Positions 34,393-43,657 of a stretch of 61,300 nucleotides of DNA are shown in pieces. Position 1 is the first letter of the stretch. Every line of letters begins with the position of its first letter. The DNA lies in the NCBI GenBank assembly GCA_003235365.1, contig QJWJ01000042.1, positions 1-61,300 of the forward strand. Reading direction: 5' to 3'. The notes under the pieces are model-generated. The model searched no databases. It was not told the DNA's origin and saw only the letters and a list, made by a program, of their open reading frames with translations. The position numbers were made by a program, and so were the translations under genes. This stretch comes from Deltaproteobacteria bacterium. Its GTDB lineage: Bacteria; Myxococcota_A; Polyangia; Polyangiales; Polyangiaceae.

Positions 34393-36771
34393 TCACTCTC
34401 GTGACTTGAGCACTGCTATCAGGTCCAGGCGATCGAGCTTGCGGCGGACCAGCAGAGCGCTGATCACGCCGGCACCCAGCGCAATGACACCTGCAAGGCC
34501 GTAGGTGTCGGGTGAAATGTGAACGGGGAAGCGGAGGGTTTCTTGGTCGAAAGTACTCGCTTGAAGAGCGGCCCACCAACGCCCGAGCAGCATACCAAAC
34601 GGGATCCCCACCATCACTTGAAGCGCCAGTTCGCCGAGGAGGATTGCCGAAACCTCGGCGCGCGTGAAACCCAGGACTCTCAAACTTGCCAGTTCCCGGC
34701 TCCGAAGTGAGAGTGCCACGCTGGCGTTGTTGTAGACGACGCCGGTCGATATTGCCGCTGCGCTCACCGCCAATAGCAGCGTGATGACGCCAAGTGTATC
34801 ACCGGTTTGCCGCTCGAAGTTCTCGACGATTCGAGCGAAGCGAGTCGTGCTGTAGACGAACGGCATGTCTTTGAGGCGGGCGTGCAATTCCTCGGCGCGC
34901 GCTGCGTCGAGGCGAACGGCGACGCTGTTGATCCGGCGTTCTTGGTCGAGCACTTCGTGGATCCAGCTAGCGCGTCCGTACGCCTGGACACCGAACGACT
35001 CGTCGATGAGCCCGACTACGACCAAGTGGTGTGTCGACCAGTCTCCTTCGTGCACCTCGGCTTCGACTTCGTCTCCGAGCCGCAAGTCCAGAAGGTTTGC
35101 GAGTCGGTCGGTCATCACCAGACCGCGCTCCGGTAACGTGACGACATCGCGGTCTCGATGTAGTACTTGGCGCAGCTCGGTTGGGTGGGGTAACGCGTTG
35201 ACGACCGTGTCCTTCTCGCGATGGCCATTCCGCAGGCGGACGGGCAGTGCTCGGTAGCCCTCGGCCATCACCACGCCAGGCAGCGCCGCGATCTCTCGCA
35301 CCGCGCGTTCGGGGCGAGGTTGGGTGAACGTCACCAGGATGTCGCCCCGATTCTGGCGGGGGAACACTTCGGCAAACAAGTAGTCGAACGAATCCCAAGT
35401 GAAGCGTCCGAGGATGAAGATCGCGATACCCATGGCGATACCCGCGCTCGACATCGCGAATCGCAGCGGGCGGCGTGTGACTTCCCGCACGATCATCAGG
35501 CTCGCCGTGCCCAGGCTCTTCTCCAAACGCTTCGAGCTCAGAGCCGAGTGAGCGTAGCGCAGTGGTGTCGGAGGCTGCATTGCTTGGGCTGGTGGCAAAC
35601 GAGCCACTCGCAGCGCCGCTGCAAGTGCGCCGAGCAATGCGGCGCACAATGCAATCCCCAGCGCTCCGAGGACGCTGCCCACGGGCATCTGATTGGTTCC
35701 GACGGGGAACTGGAAGACGTCCATGTAGACGCCCGTCATCCACGTTCCTGCCCATTTCCCCGTGACGTAGCCGAGCGCACCACCCAGTACGACGACCAGG
35801 CTGACTAGCCCCAGGTAGTGAACCGCTACACGCCAATTGGGATAGCCGAGCGCCTTGAGGACGGCGATCTCCATGCGTTCGAGGAAGACCAAGCGCGAGA
35901 TCACCACGTTGACGAGAAAAGCCGCGACGCCCAAAAACGCCAGGGGGATACTGACGGCCAGGCTCCCGAGGTGCCCCAGCTCTGCGATTAGGGCCTGGTG
36001 CGATGTCTGACGTTCCCGTTCGAACGCCGGGAACGCACCGTACTCCTTCAGGATTCGGTCGACTTCGTGCAAAATGTGCCGCGTCGATGCTCCGGGCTGG
36101 ACGCGAAGCGATGCGTCGTTGAACGCTCCCTCCATCCGCGCCGCAGCGGCAAGTGTCCGCCGGGGCATCCAGATCACGACGAAACGACGCTTGTCGGCCG
36201 GCCCCGAATCGCCGGCAGTCGCCAGTACGTACTCGGGCGACATCCCGATACCCACGACTTCGAGGTCGCGCTTGTTGCCGGACAAGACCACCGGCAGGTG
36301 GTTGCCCAACGACAACGCATGGGCCTGAGCGAACTGTTCGAGGATCACGACCTCGTCTCTTGCTGACGGCGATGGCATCCGGCCACGCGTCAGGTGAACG
36401 GCATTGAGAGCGGGGTCACCGTCTTGCGGTAGCGAGACGATTCTGCCAACCAGCGGCTCCACTTCGCCAGCCAGGGGCACCATCACGTCTTCTACGACTC
36501 GAGTTTGTACCGCGATGACGCCATCGATTTCCCGAAGAGCTTGCCCCTCGAGCTCCGGTGCGCGTTCCAAGCGGACGAATACGTCGGCGAAGCGATACTC
36601 GTCGTAGTAGGTCTGCATCGCCTGGCGCACCGAGTAGGCGGTGCTGTTCATCATCAACATCGCGAGAACACCGCAACCCAAGACCAATGCGATGGTGAAA
36701 GCTTGACCCCGAAGGCGCAGGACGTCTCGGAGCAACTTGCGATTCAGCGCAGTGATTCGAGAGCGGTCCAA
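34393..36771 (-). CDS. ABC transporter permease, two FtsX domains
   Basis: A 792-residue permease. One membrane helix near the start (AFTIALVLGCGVLAMLMM) is followed by a MacB-type periplasmic domain, three helices (VSIPLAFLGVAAFLVNVVI onward), then the same layout again: helix FAMSSAGIAMGIAIFILGRF, a second periplasmic domain and three C-terminal helices. This double FtsX build is typical of large-substrate or lipoprotein-type exporters. The typical short motifs ELASLRVLGFTRAEV and IAVLKALGYPNWRV mark the two coupling helices. No ATPase gene is next to it in this window; it may be supplied from elsewhere. The adaptor follows directly. Confidence 0.9.
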   Translation of the reverse strand: MDRSRITALNRKLLRDVLRLRGQAFTIALVLGCGVLAMLMMNSTAYSVRQAMQTYYDEYRFADVFVRLERAPELEGQALREIDGVIAVQTRVVEDVMVPLAGEVEPLVGRIVSLPQDGDPALNAVHLTRGRMPSPSARDEVVILEQFAQAHALSLGNHLPVVLSGNKRDLEVVGIGMSPEYVLATAGDSGPADKRRFVVIWMPRRTLAAAARMEGAFNDASLRVQPGASTRHILHEVDRILKEYGAFPAFERERQTSHQALIAELGHLGSLAVSIPLAFLGVAAFLVNVVISRLVFLERMEIAVLKALGYPNWRVAVHYLGLVSLVVVLGGALGYVTGKWAGTWMTGVYMDVFQFPVGTNQMPVGSVLGALGIALCAALLGALAAALRVARLPPAQAMQPPTPLRYAHSALSSKRLEKSLGTASLMIVREVTRRPLRFAMSSAGIAMGIAIFILGRFTWDSFDYLFAEVFPRQNRGDILVTFTQPRPERAVREIAALPGVVMAEGYRALPVRLRNGHREKDTVVNALPHPTELRQVLHRDRDVVTLPERGLVMTDRLANLLDLRLGDEVEAEVHEGDWSTHHLVVVGLIDESFGVQAYGRASWIHEVLDQERRINSVAVRLDAARAEELHARLKDMPFVYSTTRFARIVENFERQTGDTLGVITLLLAVSAAAISTGVVYNNASVALSLRSRELASLRVLGFTRAEVSAILLGELALQVMVGIPFGMLLGRWWAALQASTFDQETLRFPVHISPDTYGLAGVIALGAGVISALLVRRKLDRLDLIAVLKSRE

Positions 36772-36815
36772 CGTTTACCCTCTGCACTTGCCGAGGCGAA
36801 CGAGCGCGTTCGGTG

Positions 36816-37286
36816 TCACCGGTGTTTCTGTCTTTCGTAGGTGCCCATCAGGATCGCCCGGTCTACGACGTGTGGCTCCATCGCTTGGCACAGCTCCTTG
36901 CTGGTCGGGTGCCGCAAACCGTCGAGGCGAGCGTCGAGGGCAAACAGGCGAAAGAAGTACCGATGTCGACCTACGGGGGGGCAGGGACCTCGGTAGCCGG
37001 GTTTGCCCCAGTCGTTCAGTCCGTCGTCCGCATTCCACGGAGCCATCTCCGTCCCCTCGGGGAAGGAGATCACGTCAGGCGGGATGTTGTAGACGATCCA
37101 GTGCGTCCAGGTGCGTTGGGGAGCTGCGGGGTCGGGGGCATCGGGGTCGTCGACGATGAGTGCCAACGAGCGTGCAGGTTCGACGACGTCGCCCCAGTTC
37201 AGCTCGGGTGAGATGTCCGCGCCCTCGCACGTGTAGCGATTGGGAATGAGGCCTTCGTTCGCGAAACTGACGGAAGACAAGTACAT
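36816..37286 (-). CDS. Soluble PEBP-family protein (YbhB/YbcL-like)
   Basis: A 156-residue protein with no signal peptide. Family marks are GADISPELNWGD, ALIVDDPDAPD, HWIVYNIPP, GKPGYRGPCPPVGRHRYFF and the C-terminal AILMGTYERQ. The ligand-binding His and Asp of the PEBP pocket are present (DDPDAP, HWIV, GPCPP.G.HRY). The ATG at 37286 has AGGAG at good spacing and is preferred to 37307. It lies 44 bases upstream of the permease gene and may be co-transcribed with it. The role of bacterial PEBPs is unsettled. Confidence 0.9.
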   Translation of the reverse strand: MYLSSVSFANEGLIPNRYTCEGADISPELNWGDVVEPARSLALIVDDPDAPDPAAPQRTWTHWIVYNIPPDVISFPEGTEMAPWNADDGLNDWGKPGYRGPCPPVGRHRYFFRLFALDARLDGLRHPTSKELCQAMEPHVVDRAILMGTYERQKHR

Positions 37287-37565
37287 CACACTGCTCCTGT
37301 TCTCCATGGGCGCCCCCTACGCGTGCGCGCTCGAACCGAGAAAGTACGCGAATTCCTTCCAGAGGTGCAAGGCTGCGTGACGGAGTGGCTCGAGTGCTGG
37401 AAGGTGACTTTGAAATGCGAGAATCCGCAATGCGATTGGGGTCGAGAGGGGCGAAAGCGTTGCGCGACGGTCGCTCGAGAACGGGGATTTTTCGTCGGTA
37501 GGACCTCGCGTTCACCGTCGGTCGGCCATCGCATCGTGACTCGAGCCGTGTAAGACTACCCCACC

Positions 37566-39029
37566 ATGCGGGGTGGGAAGCTTGCACTTGTCGTTCTGTT
37601 TGTCGCGCTCTGGTCCGTCCCTCGAGCGTCCGCCTGCGTTCCGGAGCTAGTCTCCGTTTTCCACCCTCCGGCAAACGCGATCGACGTTCCGCTGGATGTG
37701 AGTCCGCTGATCATCAGTCGCGCCAACTTGGTGGTGGTCACCGACGAAAGTGGGGTGGACGTTCCGTTGAGCACCAGCAGTTTCGATGGCGGTATCGAAG
37801 TACTGTTCGACGCAGCGCTACAGCCAGAAACTCGATACATCCTACGAGCTATCGAAGATTGGGGCGGCCTTTCTGGCGCTGAATGGACCATTCCCTTCAC
37901 GACCGGTTCGGCCTTTGCAGGTGAAATGCCAATCGCGCCAGATGCGCCGGTAGTGTCGGCCGTCGTGGCTCGGGATGTGACTGACTACTTGTTGGGGTGT
38001 GGGCGAGACAAGACTTGGATCTGTGCTAGCGCGGACGTACCGCAGGGGAGCATCCTCGCCGTGCGAGCGGAGATCGGTGGTCGGTCGGAGCTCGCGTACG
38101 TGCCACACGGGTTTAACCTTCTGACGGCAGACGGGTGGGCCGGCGCCTACTTGGAGGCGGCGCAGACCTCGTGGCTACGCGGCGATTGGCACGTAGGGAC
38201 GTGTCTTTCGCTCGGCGTCCGCGACCAAGCGGGACGTGTTGCGGCGTGGACGGAGGTTTGCCCCGATGACATCGAGGTCAGCGAAGTCGAGGAATTGACT
38301 CGGGTCTTCTGCGACTCGGGAAGGATGACGGTCCGCACGCCCGACCCTCCGGAGCCGCGCCCGTTGCCGCCCGAACCCCAGTCGGGTCCAGGCGTCGTGG
38401 AGCCAGAGCCTGGTGCTGACGTATTCGTCGACGCGAGCAGCGATGGGCAAGGTCTGGACCGAGAAGACTGGGAGGAGCCTCCGATCGATCCAGCGGGACC
38501 AGGGCGGAGTGGGCTGGCTCCTGACGGCGCCCCGGCGGATGATGGCGGGACTTCCGATGATGGAGGCGCCACTCGCAGTTCCGGTGGCGCGAACCTCAAC
38601 GGCGGCTTTGAGCGTGCTGCGGGGCTCGCCAGCGAGCCCGACGCGGGGACAACCGCCTCGCTGCGCGGGAGCTCGCCGCGCGCAGACGCCTCGGTCGCCG
38701 ACGATGGGTCGACACGTGCCCGGGACGACGAGGACACGGTCACTCGTGGGCTGGACGACGCGCCGCCCAGCGACGGCTGCGCGGCGTGCACCATCGGCCC
38801 GCAGCGACCTGCGTCGTCCCACGCCGCCTGGCTTGCTTGCCTGTTGGGACTTGCTCTGCGACGTCGGCGCGGTGATGGTGCTCGATTTGGGGTGCAGCGG
38901 TATTGGGTTGCCGCCGCAGCGGGGGCGCTGGTCGGGGCGCGACGTTCATGGAAGCGAACGAGTTGCGACGGGCAGCAAAGCCGTCAGCCCTCTTCTTCTC
39001 CGACGGGCTCTGACGTCGTGGACAGATAA
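37566..39029 (+). CDS. Secreted Ig-like protein with MYXO-CTERM-like tail
   Basis: A protein of 487 residues. A signal peptide (LALVVLFVALWSVPRASA) precedes an Ig-like domain (HPPANAIDVPLDVSPLIIS, then YILRAIEDWGGLSGAEWTIP), a second beta domain, and some 150 residues of Pro/Glu/Asp/Gly-rich linker. Near the end, CAACTIGPQ, a hydrophobic stretch (AWLACLLGLAL) and RRRR fit the MYXO-CTERM sorting signal. Normally the protein stops there; here the frame runs 50 residues on, and a one-base shift just after RRRR would give an immediate TGA. The ATG sits in the loop of a 6-bp hairpin (37560-37565 with 37572-37577) and no Shine-Dalgarno sequence is seen. The 3' end overlaps the convergent gene at 38984 by 46 bases. 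Confidence 0.75.
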   Translation: MRGGKLALVVLFVALWSVPRASACVPELVSVFHPPANAIDVPLDVSPLIISRANLVVVTDESGVDVPLSTSSFDGGIEVLFDAALQPETRYILRAIEDWGGLSGAEWTIPFTTGSAFAGEMPIAPDAPVVSAVVARDVTDYLLGCGRDKTWICASADVPQGSILAVRAEIGGRSELAYVPHGFNLLTADGWAGAYLEAAQTSWLRGDWHVGTCLSLGVRDQAGRVAAWTEVCPDDIEVSEVEELTRVFCDSGRMTVRTPDPPEPRPLPPEPQSGPGVVEPEPGADVFVDASSDGQGLDREDWEEPPIDPAGPGRSGLAPDGAPADDGGTSDDGGATRSSGGANLNGGFERAAGLASEPDAGTTASLRGSSPRADASVADDGSTRARDDEDTVTRGLDDAPPSDGCAACTIGPQRPASSHAAWLACLLGLALRRRRGDGARFGVQRYWVAAAAGALVGARRSWKRTSCDGQQSRQPSSSPTGSDVVDR

Positions 39030-39310
39030 CCGAGCTTGTTGGTGTCGATGAAGCCGAAGTACAGGGGTTTCTCGTGTTGTAGGACGTTGAGCAAGTCGGC
39101 AAATGCGGAGATCGGATAGTTGAGATTCACGCGCTGCCCTGGATTTTGATTGTTCACGGGAATGCTGGAATCATCGTCGTAGAATACGAGGCTCATGACG
39201 TTTGCGTTGTTGTGATAACAGTGGATGTATGCGCGCAGGTTACTGGTGTTTTGCCCCTTGGCGTAACGGACGACTTTGTAGCTGCTGATCTCGGAAGATA
39301 CGAATGCCAT
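38984..39310 (-). CDS. Small hypothetical protein, lower GC
   Basis: A 108-residue soluble protein of unknown function with no signal peptide. The start follows GAGAGG. It is beta-rich with many Asn, Tyr and Asp (YAKGQNTSNLRAYIHCYHNN), and ends in TTSEPVGEEEG. In 39061-39300 I count 120 G or C in 240 bases, far below the flanking genes, so it may be a recent acquisition or an AT-tolerant small effector or carrier-like protein. I cannot name a family. Confidence 0.65.
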   Translation of the reverse strand: MAFVSSEISSYKVVRYAKGQNTSNLRAYIHCYHNNANVMSLVFYDDDSSIPVNNQNPGQRVNLNYPISAFADLLNVLQHEKPLYFGFIDTNKLGYLSTTSEPVGEEEG

Positions 39311-40151
39311 TGGATTACCTCTCTTCGTGTTCGAACGAATGAAGTCCGACCGACGGCGTTGCCCCCGGTCCCACTCGAGCCATCTTGCCCGATACGAGCG
39401 AGCTCAGCCATGGCGAAGAACTCGGACGTTTCGACTATGCCGCGCCACGAAAACGCGCAAACCGTGCGTCGCGTTGCGCGCCCTGATCCTGTTGTATCGG
39501 CGCGCTCAGGTCGATGACGTGTCGCTCTCGAGTGAACGCACCAACGTCGATCCGAACCGGTCCTCCCAACAGCCGCGATTTGGCAACCGATCGGTGCTCT
39601 GGCGAGTCGCTGACTGCGCACCCAAATGGTCGAATTTCGACAAGCCGCTCGACAGGAGCCTGAAGGGAACCCCCGATCGGGGGCACGCCGTCGTGACGTT
39701 CGTGGGATTGGTCCCTTGAGCGGTAATCATGTTGATTGCCGCGACCAATCAACAACCTAGAGCACCGAGCTGCGAGCAAGAGTGCCCGAACGTGGCCCCG
39801 AAAAACGCCCTCACCCCCGCTGGGGCGATTTTTCGGGGCATTTCCGTGCACAGGCAAGCTGATCGGTGCTCTTGTAGTTGCGGTTGAACTCTGACTAGAA
39901 CGGGTCGGGCAGTTTGGCGCTCCGGGCTGGGTGAGGCGGCGCCCCATTGTGGGCCTTCTGCAGCATGGAGACACTCGGATCGCGGAAAAACCTGTCGAGG
40001 CCAGTTGTCACATCTGCCAACACGGTTGGCAGATGACGACCCTTTGTCGTCAGTGGAAACGGACACGACGGCACTCTCGCCAAGAGTCAACCAGGAGCAC
40101 GCACATTGCTGCCTCGTCGCCGCTCTGCCATAGTCCAGTTTTCGGAGATTG
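39311..40151. other. Long spacer holding the 148-bp element
   Basis: This 841-bp stretch contains copy B of the dispersed element (39725-39872). Outside it, open frames on both strands match nothing I know. It must include the promoter of the low-GC gene on minus and that of the DUF1592 gene on plus (GGAG at 40144-40147 precedes the ATG at 40152). Confidence 0.5.
39725..39872. repeat. 148-bp dispersed element, copy B
   Basis: Gapless partner of 10181-10328, with 114 of 148 bases equal. This copy has a strong hairpin: CCCCGAAAAA (39796-39805) and TTTTTCGGGG (39829-39838) pair perfectly, with further pairing inside. On the minus strand it encodes the pattern TEMPRKIAPAGVRAFFGATF, which is partly kept in copy A. 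It may be a mobile repeat or the remnant of a coding family. Confidence 0.8.
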
Positions 40152-42116
40152 ATGGGAGTTGGTAACCTCGCGCGAGTCGTCGGTGCCTTCGTTTCGTCGC
40201 TTGATGTCATGGATCTCTCTCACGTGTTGCTTGGAATTGTTACCACCGAATCTGTCAGATTGTCGTGCGTCGCGCGGTTCGGGGCTGATACTCTTCGTTT
40301 GTCGCGTTGGAATGGCGCAGTCGCGATTCTCGTTGCGATGACGAGCGCCTGCTCCGGGGTTGGCGCTTCTGACCCACTGCCTTCCGCGGCGCAGCGAGAC
40401 CGCAACGAGGAGCCCGATGAGACTGGCGACGGCCTTCCGACCACCGCTGTTCGTGATGCGGCCGACGGAGGTGAACCGTCAGAGTCGCAGAACATGGACG
40501 GCTCAGGAAGTGAGGATTCCTCCAGGGAGGCGACGCCGAACACTCCGACGCGGGGCGACGTAGTCGACAGCCAATTGACAATCGGCGAGGGGGTGGGCCC
40601 GATGGGAATGCGGCGCTTGACCATCGCCGAACTGGATAACACTCTCGAGTCATTGTTGTCGGATTCGACTCGCCCGGCGCGGCAGACGTTGCAGGAGGAG
40701 CAGCTCGGTCCGTTCAACAACGATTACACGCGCTTTACCGTCTCCTCTGTGTTGATTGAAGGGCTCGAGCGTTTGGCCTTTGACGTCACCTCGCGATTGC
40801 TCACCGACGCCGAGCGGCGTGACGCCGTAGTCGGCTGCGTCCCGATGTCGCCCACTCAGCTCGACAGCTCCTGTCTGAGGCAATTCATCACCACCTTCGG
40901 CAGACGTGCGTTGCGTCGTCCACTGACCGTCGATGAGGTGGACGCTTTCGAACTAGCAGCGGAACCCTTCGTGACTCGGACGGGCGACTTCTACGCAGCC
41001 GTGGAAGTCGCTCTGAGGGCATTCCTCCAGCACCCACAGTTTCTGTACCGCGTTGAAATCGGTGACGCCGTAGATGGTGAACCCGGTCTGTTCAAGCTCG
41101 ACGACTTCGAGATGGCTACCCGACTATCGTACACGTTGTGGAGTGAGCCTCCTTCGGATGGGCTGCTCGATCTTGCTGAGCAGGGTGAGTTGAGTACTGC
41201 TGCGGATGTGCGCACGGCGGCACTGCAGATGCTCGATTCACCACGCGTCGTGGACAATCTGGACCAGTTTCACGCGCTGTGGTTGGGCTACTCGGTGCTT
41301 CCGCATCCACAGGCTCTCACGACCGCCATGCGAACCGAGTCTCGTAAGCTCGTGGAGCGAACGTTCGAGATGGGCGGTTCGTGGCTCGATTTGTTCCGCG
41401 CCACGGACACCTACGTGGATGCGACGCTGGCAGAGGTCTACGCGCTACCCCAACCGATCGGCGGTAGCGGTTGGGTGAGCTACGGTGATACTGGTCGCCA
41501 GGGGATTCTATCCCATGGTTCGTTCCTGTCATTCATTCAAGACACGACGGATACCAGCCCGGTGCGTCGGGGTGAGCGCGTACGCGCTCAGTTGATGTGT
41601 CAACCCGTGCCGCCGCCACCGGCGAATGTGAACGCGTCGACGCCAAGTCGAGGTGACAGCGGCTCGTTGTGCAAGACTGACCGCTACGCAGATCACCGGG
41701 CTCAATCGGGGTGTGAGGGGTGCCACCGTTTGATGGATCCAGTCGGTTTCGGCCTGGAGAATTTCGATCGCGAAGGCCGCTATCGTACGCACGACATCGA
41801 CACGCTCGACGGCTCACCCACGTTTGGAATGGTGCTCGACGATTGTCCGATTTCCGGTGAAGGGGATCTCGATGGCACATCATTTACCGGGCCTGCTGGG
41901 CTCGCAGACATCTTGATCCGAAGCGACGTCGTCGGCCCTTGCGTGGCGACGCAGTTCTTCCGGTTTGCGATGGGGCGAGAAGAGCTCACGGAAGATGAGC
42001 CGGCGCTGGACGAATACAAGGAACGCTTCAAGTCATCCGGCTACGACTTTCGGGAACTGCTGCTGGGCTTGGTGTCCAGCAAAGCCTTTGGCTACCGTCG
42101 CGAGGAGACACTGTGA
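40152..42116 (+). CDS. DUF1592-type lipoprotein, first copy
   Basis: A protein of about 654 residues with the DUF1587-DUF1595-DUF1592-DUF1588-DUF1585 build. A hydrophobic segment ends in VAMTSAC (lipobox) some 65 residues after the ATG at 40152, so the true start is probably later, for example the ATG of MDLSHV. Marks are MRRLTIAELDNTLESLL, FGRRALRRPLTVDEVDAF, FLQHPQFLYRVEIG, LDDFEMATRLSYTLW, SPVRRGERVRAQLMC, GCEGCHRLMDPVGFGLENFD (a CxxCH motif) and GCVATQFFRFAMGREEL-like end (CVATQFFRFAMGRE). The family pairs with DUF1552 proteins, and here the stop overlaps the next start by four bases. Function is unknown; the CxxCH suggests a haem or metal site. Confidence 0.85.
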   Translation: MGVGNLARVVGAFVSSLDVMDLSHVLLGIVTTESVRLSCVARFGADTLRLSRWNGAVAILVAMTSACSGVGASDPLPSAAQRDRNEEPDETGDGLPTTAVRDAADGGEPSESQNMDGSGSEDSSREATPNTPTRGDVVDSQLTIGEGVGPMGMRRLTIAELDNTLESLLSDSTRPARQTLQEEQLGPFNNDYTRFTVSSVLIEGLERLAFDVTSRLLTDAERRDAVVGCVPMSPTQLDSSCLRQFITTFGRRALRRPLTVDEVDAFELAAEPFVTRTGDFYAAVEVALRAFLQHPQFLYRVEIGDAVDGEPGLFKLDDFEMATRLSYTLWSEPPSDGLLDLAEQGELSTAADVRTAALQMLDSPRVVDNLDQFHALWLGYSVLPHPQALTTAMRTESRKLVERTFEMGGSWLDLFRATDTYVDATLAEVYALPQPIGGSGWVSYGDTGRQGILSHGSFLSFIQDTTDTSPVRRGERVRAQLMCQPVPPPPANVNASTPSRGDSGSLCKTDRYADHRAQSGCEGCHRLMDPVGFGLENFDREGRYRTHDIDTLDGSPTFGMVLDDCPISGEGDLDGTSFTGPAGLADILIRSDVVGPCVATQFFRFAMGREELTEDEPALDEYKERFKSSGYDFRELLLGLVSSKAFGYRREETL

Positions 42117-43579
42117 GAATGAAGAAGTTGCCTTGCCTTGGGCGCCGGGCGCTGCTGCGCGGTGTGGGCGGTACCGCGATCGCGCTGCCGTTTCTCGAAA
42201 TCATGGCGAAGTCGGGAGTGGCGGGTCAGGTGGCGCCACTGCGCTACGCGGTACTCTTCGGCTCGTACTCGTTATCGCCGGACGACGACACTCGGCAGAA
42301 CCTGATCGTGCCCGATCGCACGGGGGTCGACTACGACTTGAAGGACGGTCTGTTGCCGCTGGCCAGTGTACGACAGCACGTGAGCGTGGTTTCGAACCTG
42401 ATGATGAAGGGCGTCGCCAATCCGGATGCGGGCGACGGCATTCCGATTCACTGGCACAACGACGCCATCTTCGGCGGGGGGACGGCGCAACAGGGCTCAC
42501 AACAGGTCGTCTACACGTACCCGACCTCCGATCAGATCGTTGCGGAAGCCATTGGCACGACGACGCCCATCAAGTCGCTGGCCTACCGCGTTCAGGCTTC
42601 CCAATACGTGACGGGAAGCGCGACGAATGCCAATCAAGGCACGATGTCGGCGCGGCGGGACGCGACGGGGAAGATCGTACCGGTGACACCCAACTCGAGC
42701 CCCAAGGCCGCGTTCGACTCCTTGTTCAGCAGCGTTCAGAATCCGATGGTCACCACGTTGGATCCTGCGCAGGAACTGGAACGCGCCAAGCGCGTTAGCG
42801 TGCTCGACCTCGTCGACCGCAGCATGGCGGGTTTGCACGATCGTCTTGGCAAGGCCGATCAGGATCGTCTGACTCGACATTGGGACGAGATTCGCACCCT
42901 CGAGCGACGCGTCGAGGATCTATCCCCTTCCGGTGACGGCTCGGCCTCGGCGAGCTGCGATGCGATGGCGGATCCGGGACTCGATCCGGCGATTGGGGGT
43001 AGCATCGCGGACCCGAACGGCTACGACGCCAATGCGGGATACAGCAACGAGGAGCTGCGGGCACAGGTCTTCACCGATCTGGTCGCGATGGCCTTTGCTT
43101 GTGATCTGACGCGTTCGGTGACGTTGATGCACACGTTCGTGCAGAGCTTCATGAATGCCCAGGACATCGCGCAGGTGAACCGTACCGTTCACGATTCGCA
43201 TCACCAAGGTGGCCCAACCGTCGAGAAGTCTGCTCGCATCGCCGCGTGGCACATGAAACATTTTGCCTCGCTGGTCGACAGACTGAGCACGATGCCTGAA
43301 GGCAACGGGTCGGTGCTGGACAACTGCGTGCTCGTCTACCTCAACGAAGCGGGCATCGGTGTCGATGCGAACGGTGTGCCGAATTCGCACTCGGGTGAGC
43401 AATGCATCGCGTTGCTGGCTGGCGGCGCCGGCGGGTTGGGACGAGGGGAACACATCGTGGCGCCGGTCGGCACACGCGACGTTGCCAACCTACTGATGAG
43501 TGCGATGGCCGCCGTCGGTGTCAGCGTCGATCAACTCGGCGACATCGATGGTGGTGAGATCCCTGGTCTGCGCGTCTGA
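42113..43579 (+). CDS. DUF1552 secreted protein, first copy
   Basis: A protein of up to 488 residues of the DUF1552 family. It begins with a twin-arginine-like signal (LGRRALLRGVGGTAIALPF), so it may be exported folded. Family marks are VRQHVSVVSNLMMKG, HWHNDAIFGG, YPTSDQIVAEAIG, KVIKSLAY-like PIKSLAYRV, RTLERRVEDL-like TLERRVEDL, FTDLVAMAFACDLTRSVTL, HDSHHQGG and LVYLNEAGIG. The GTG at 42113 overlaps the DUF1592 stop (GTGA); an ATG at 42119 is the alternative. The function is unknown. The His-rich motifs suggest a metal site of alkaline-phosphatase-like or sulfatase-like layout, which is only a guess. Confidence 0.85.
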   Translation: MRMKKLPCLGRRALLRGVGGTAIALPFLEIMAKSGVAGQVAPLRYAVLFGSYSLSPDDDTRQNLIVPDRTGVDYDLKDGLLPLASVRQHVSVVSNLMMKGVANPDAGDGIPIHWHNDAIFGGGTAQQGSQQVVYTYPTSDQIVAEAIGTTTPIKSLAYRVQASQYVTGSATNANQGTMSARRDATGKIVPVTPNSSPKAAFDSLFSSVQNPMVTTLDPAQELERAKRVSVLDLVDRSMAGLHDRLGKADQDRLTRHWDEIRTLERRVEDLSPSGDGSASASCDAMADPGLDPAIGGSIADPNGYDANAGYSNEELRAQVFTDLVAMAFACDLTRSVTLMHTFVQSFMNAQDIAQVNRTVHDSHHQGGPTVEKSARIAAWHMKHFASLVDRLSTMPEGNGSVLDNCVLVYLNEAGIGVDANGVPNSHSGEQCIALLAGGAGGLGRGEHIVAPVGTRDVANLLMSAMAAVGVSVDQLGDIDGGEIPGLRV

Positions 43580-43657
43580 GGCGATCGAGCACAAGCAACG
43601 CTCACTCCACGCTTGCACACGCCGAGCACCCCGCTCCTAGTCGAGTCGGTCGATGCC

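Noticed and set aside
37365..37490. tRNA-Ser-like stretch (CGGAGTGGCTCGA, CTTTGAAA, GCGAAAGCG)
   Set aside because: No paired anticodon stem, no T-loop GGTTCGAATCC and no acceptor stem; similarity is limited to short pieces.
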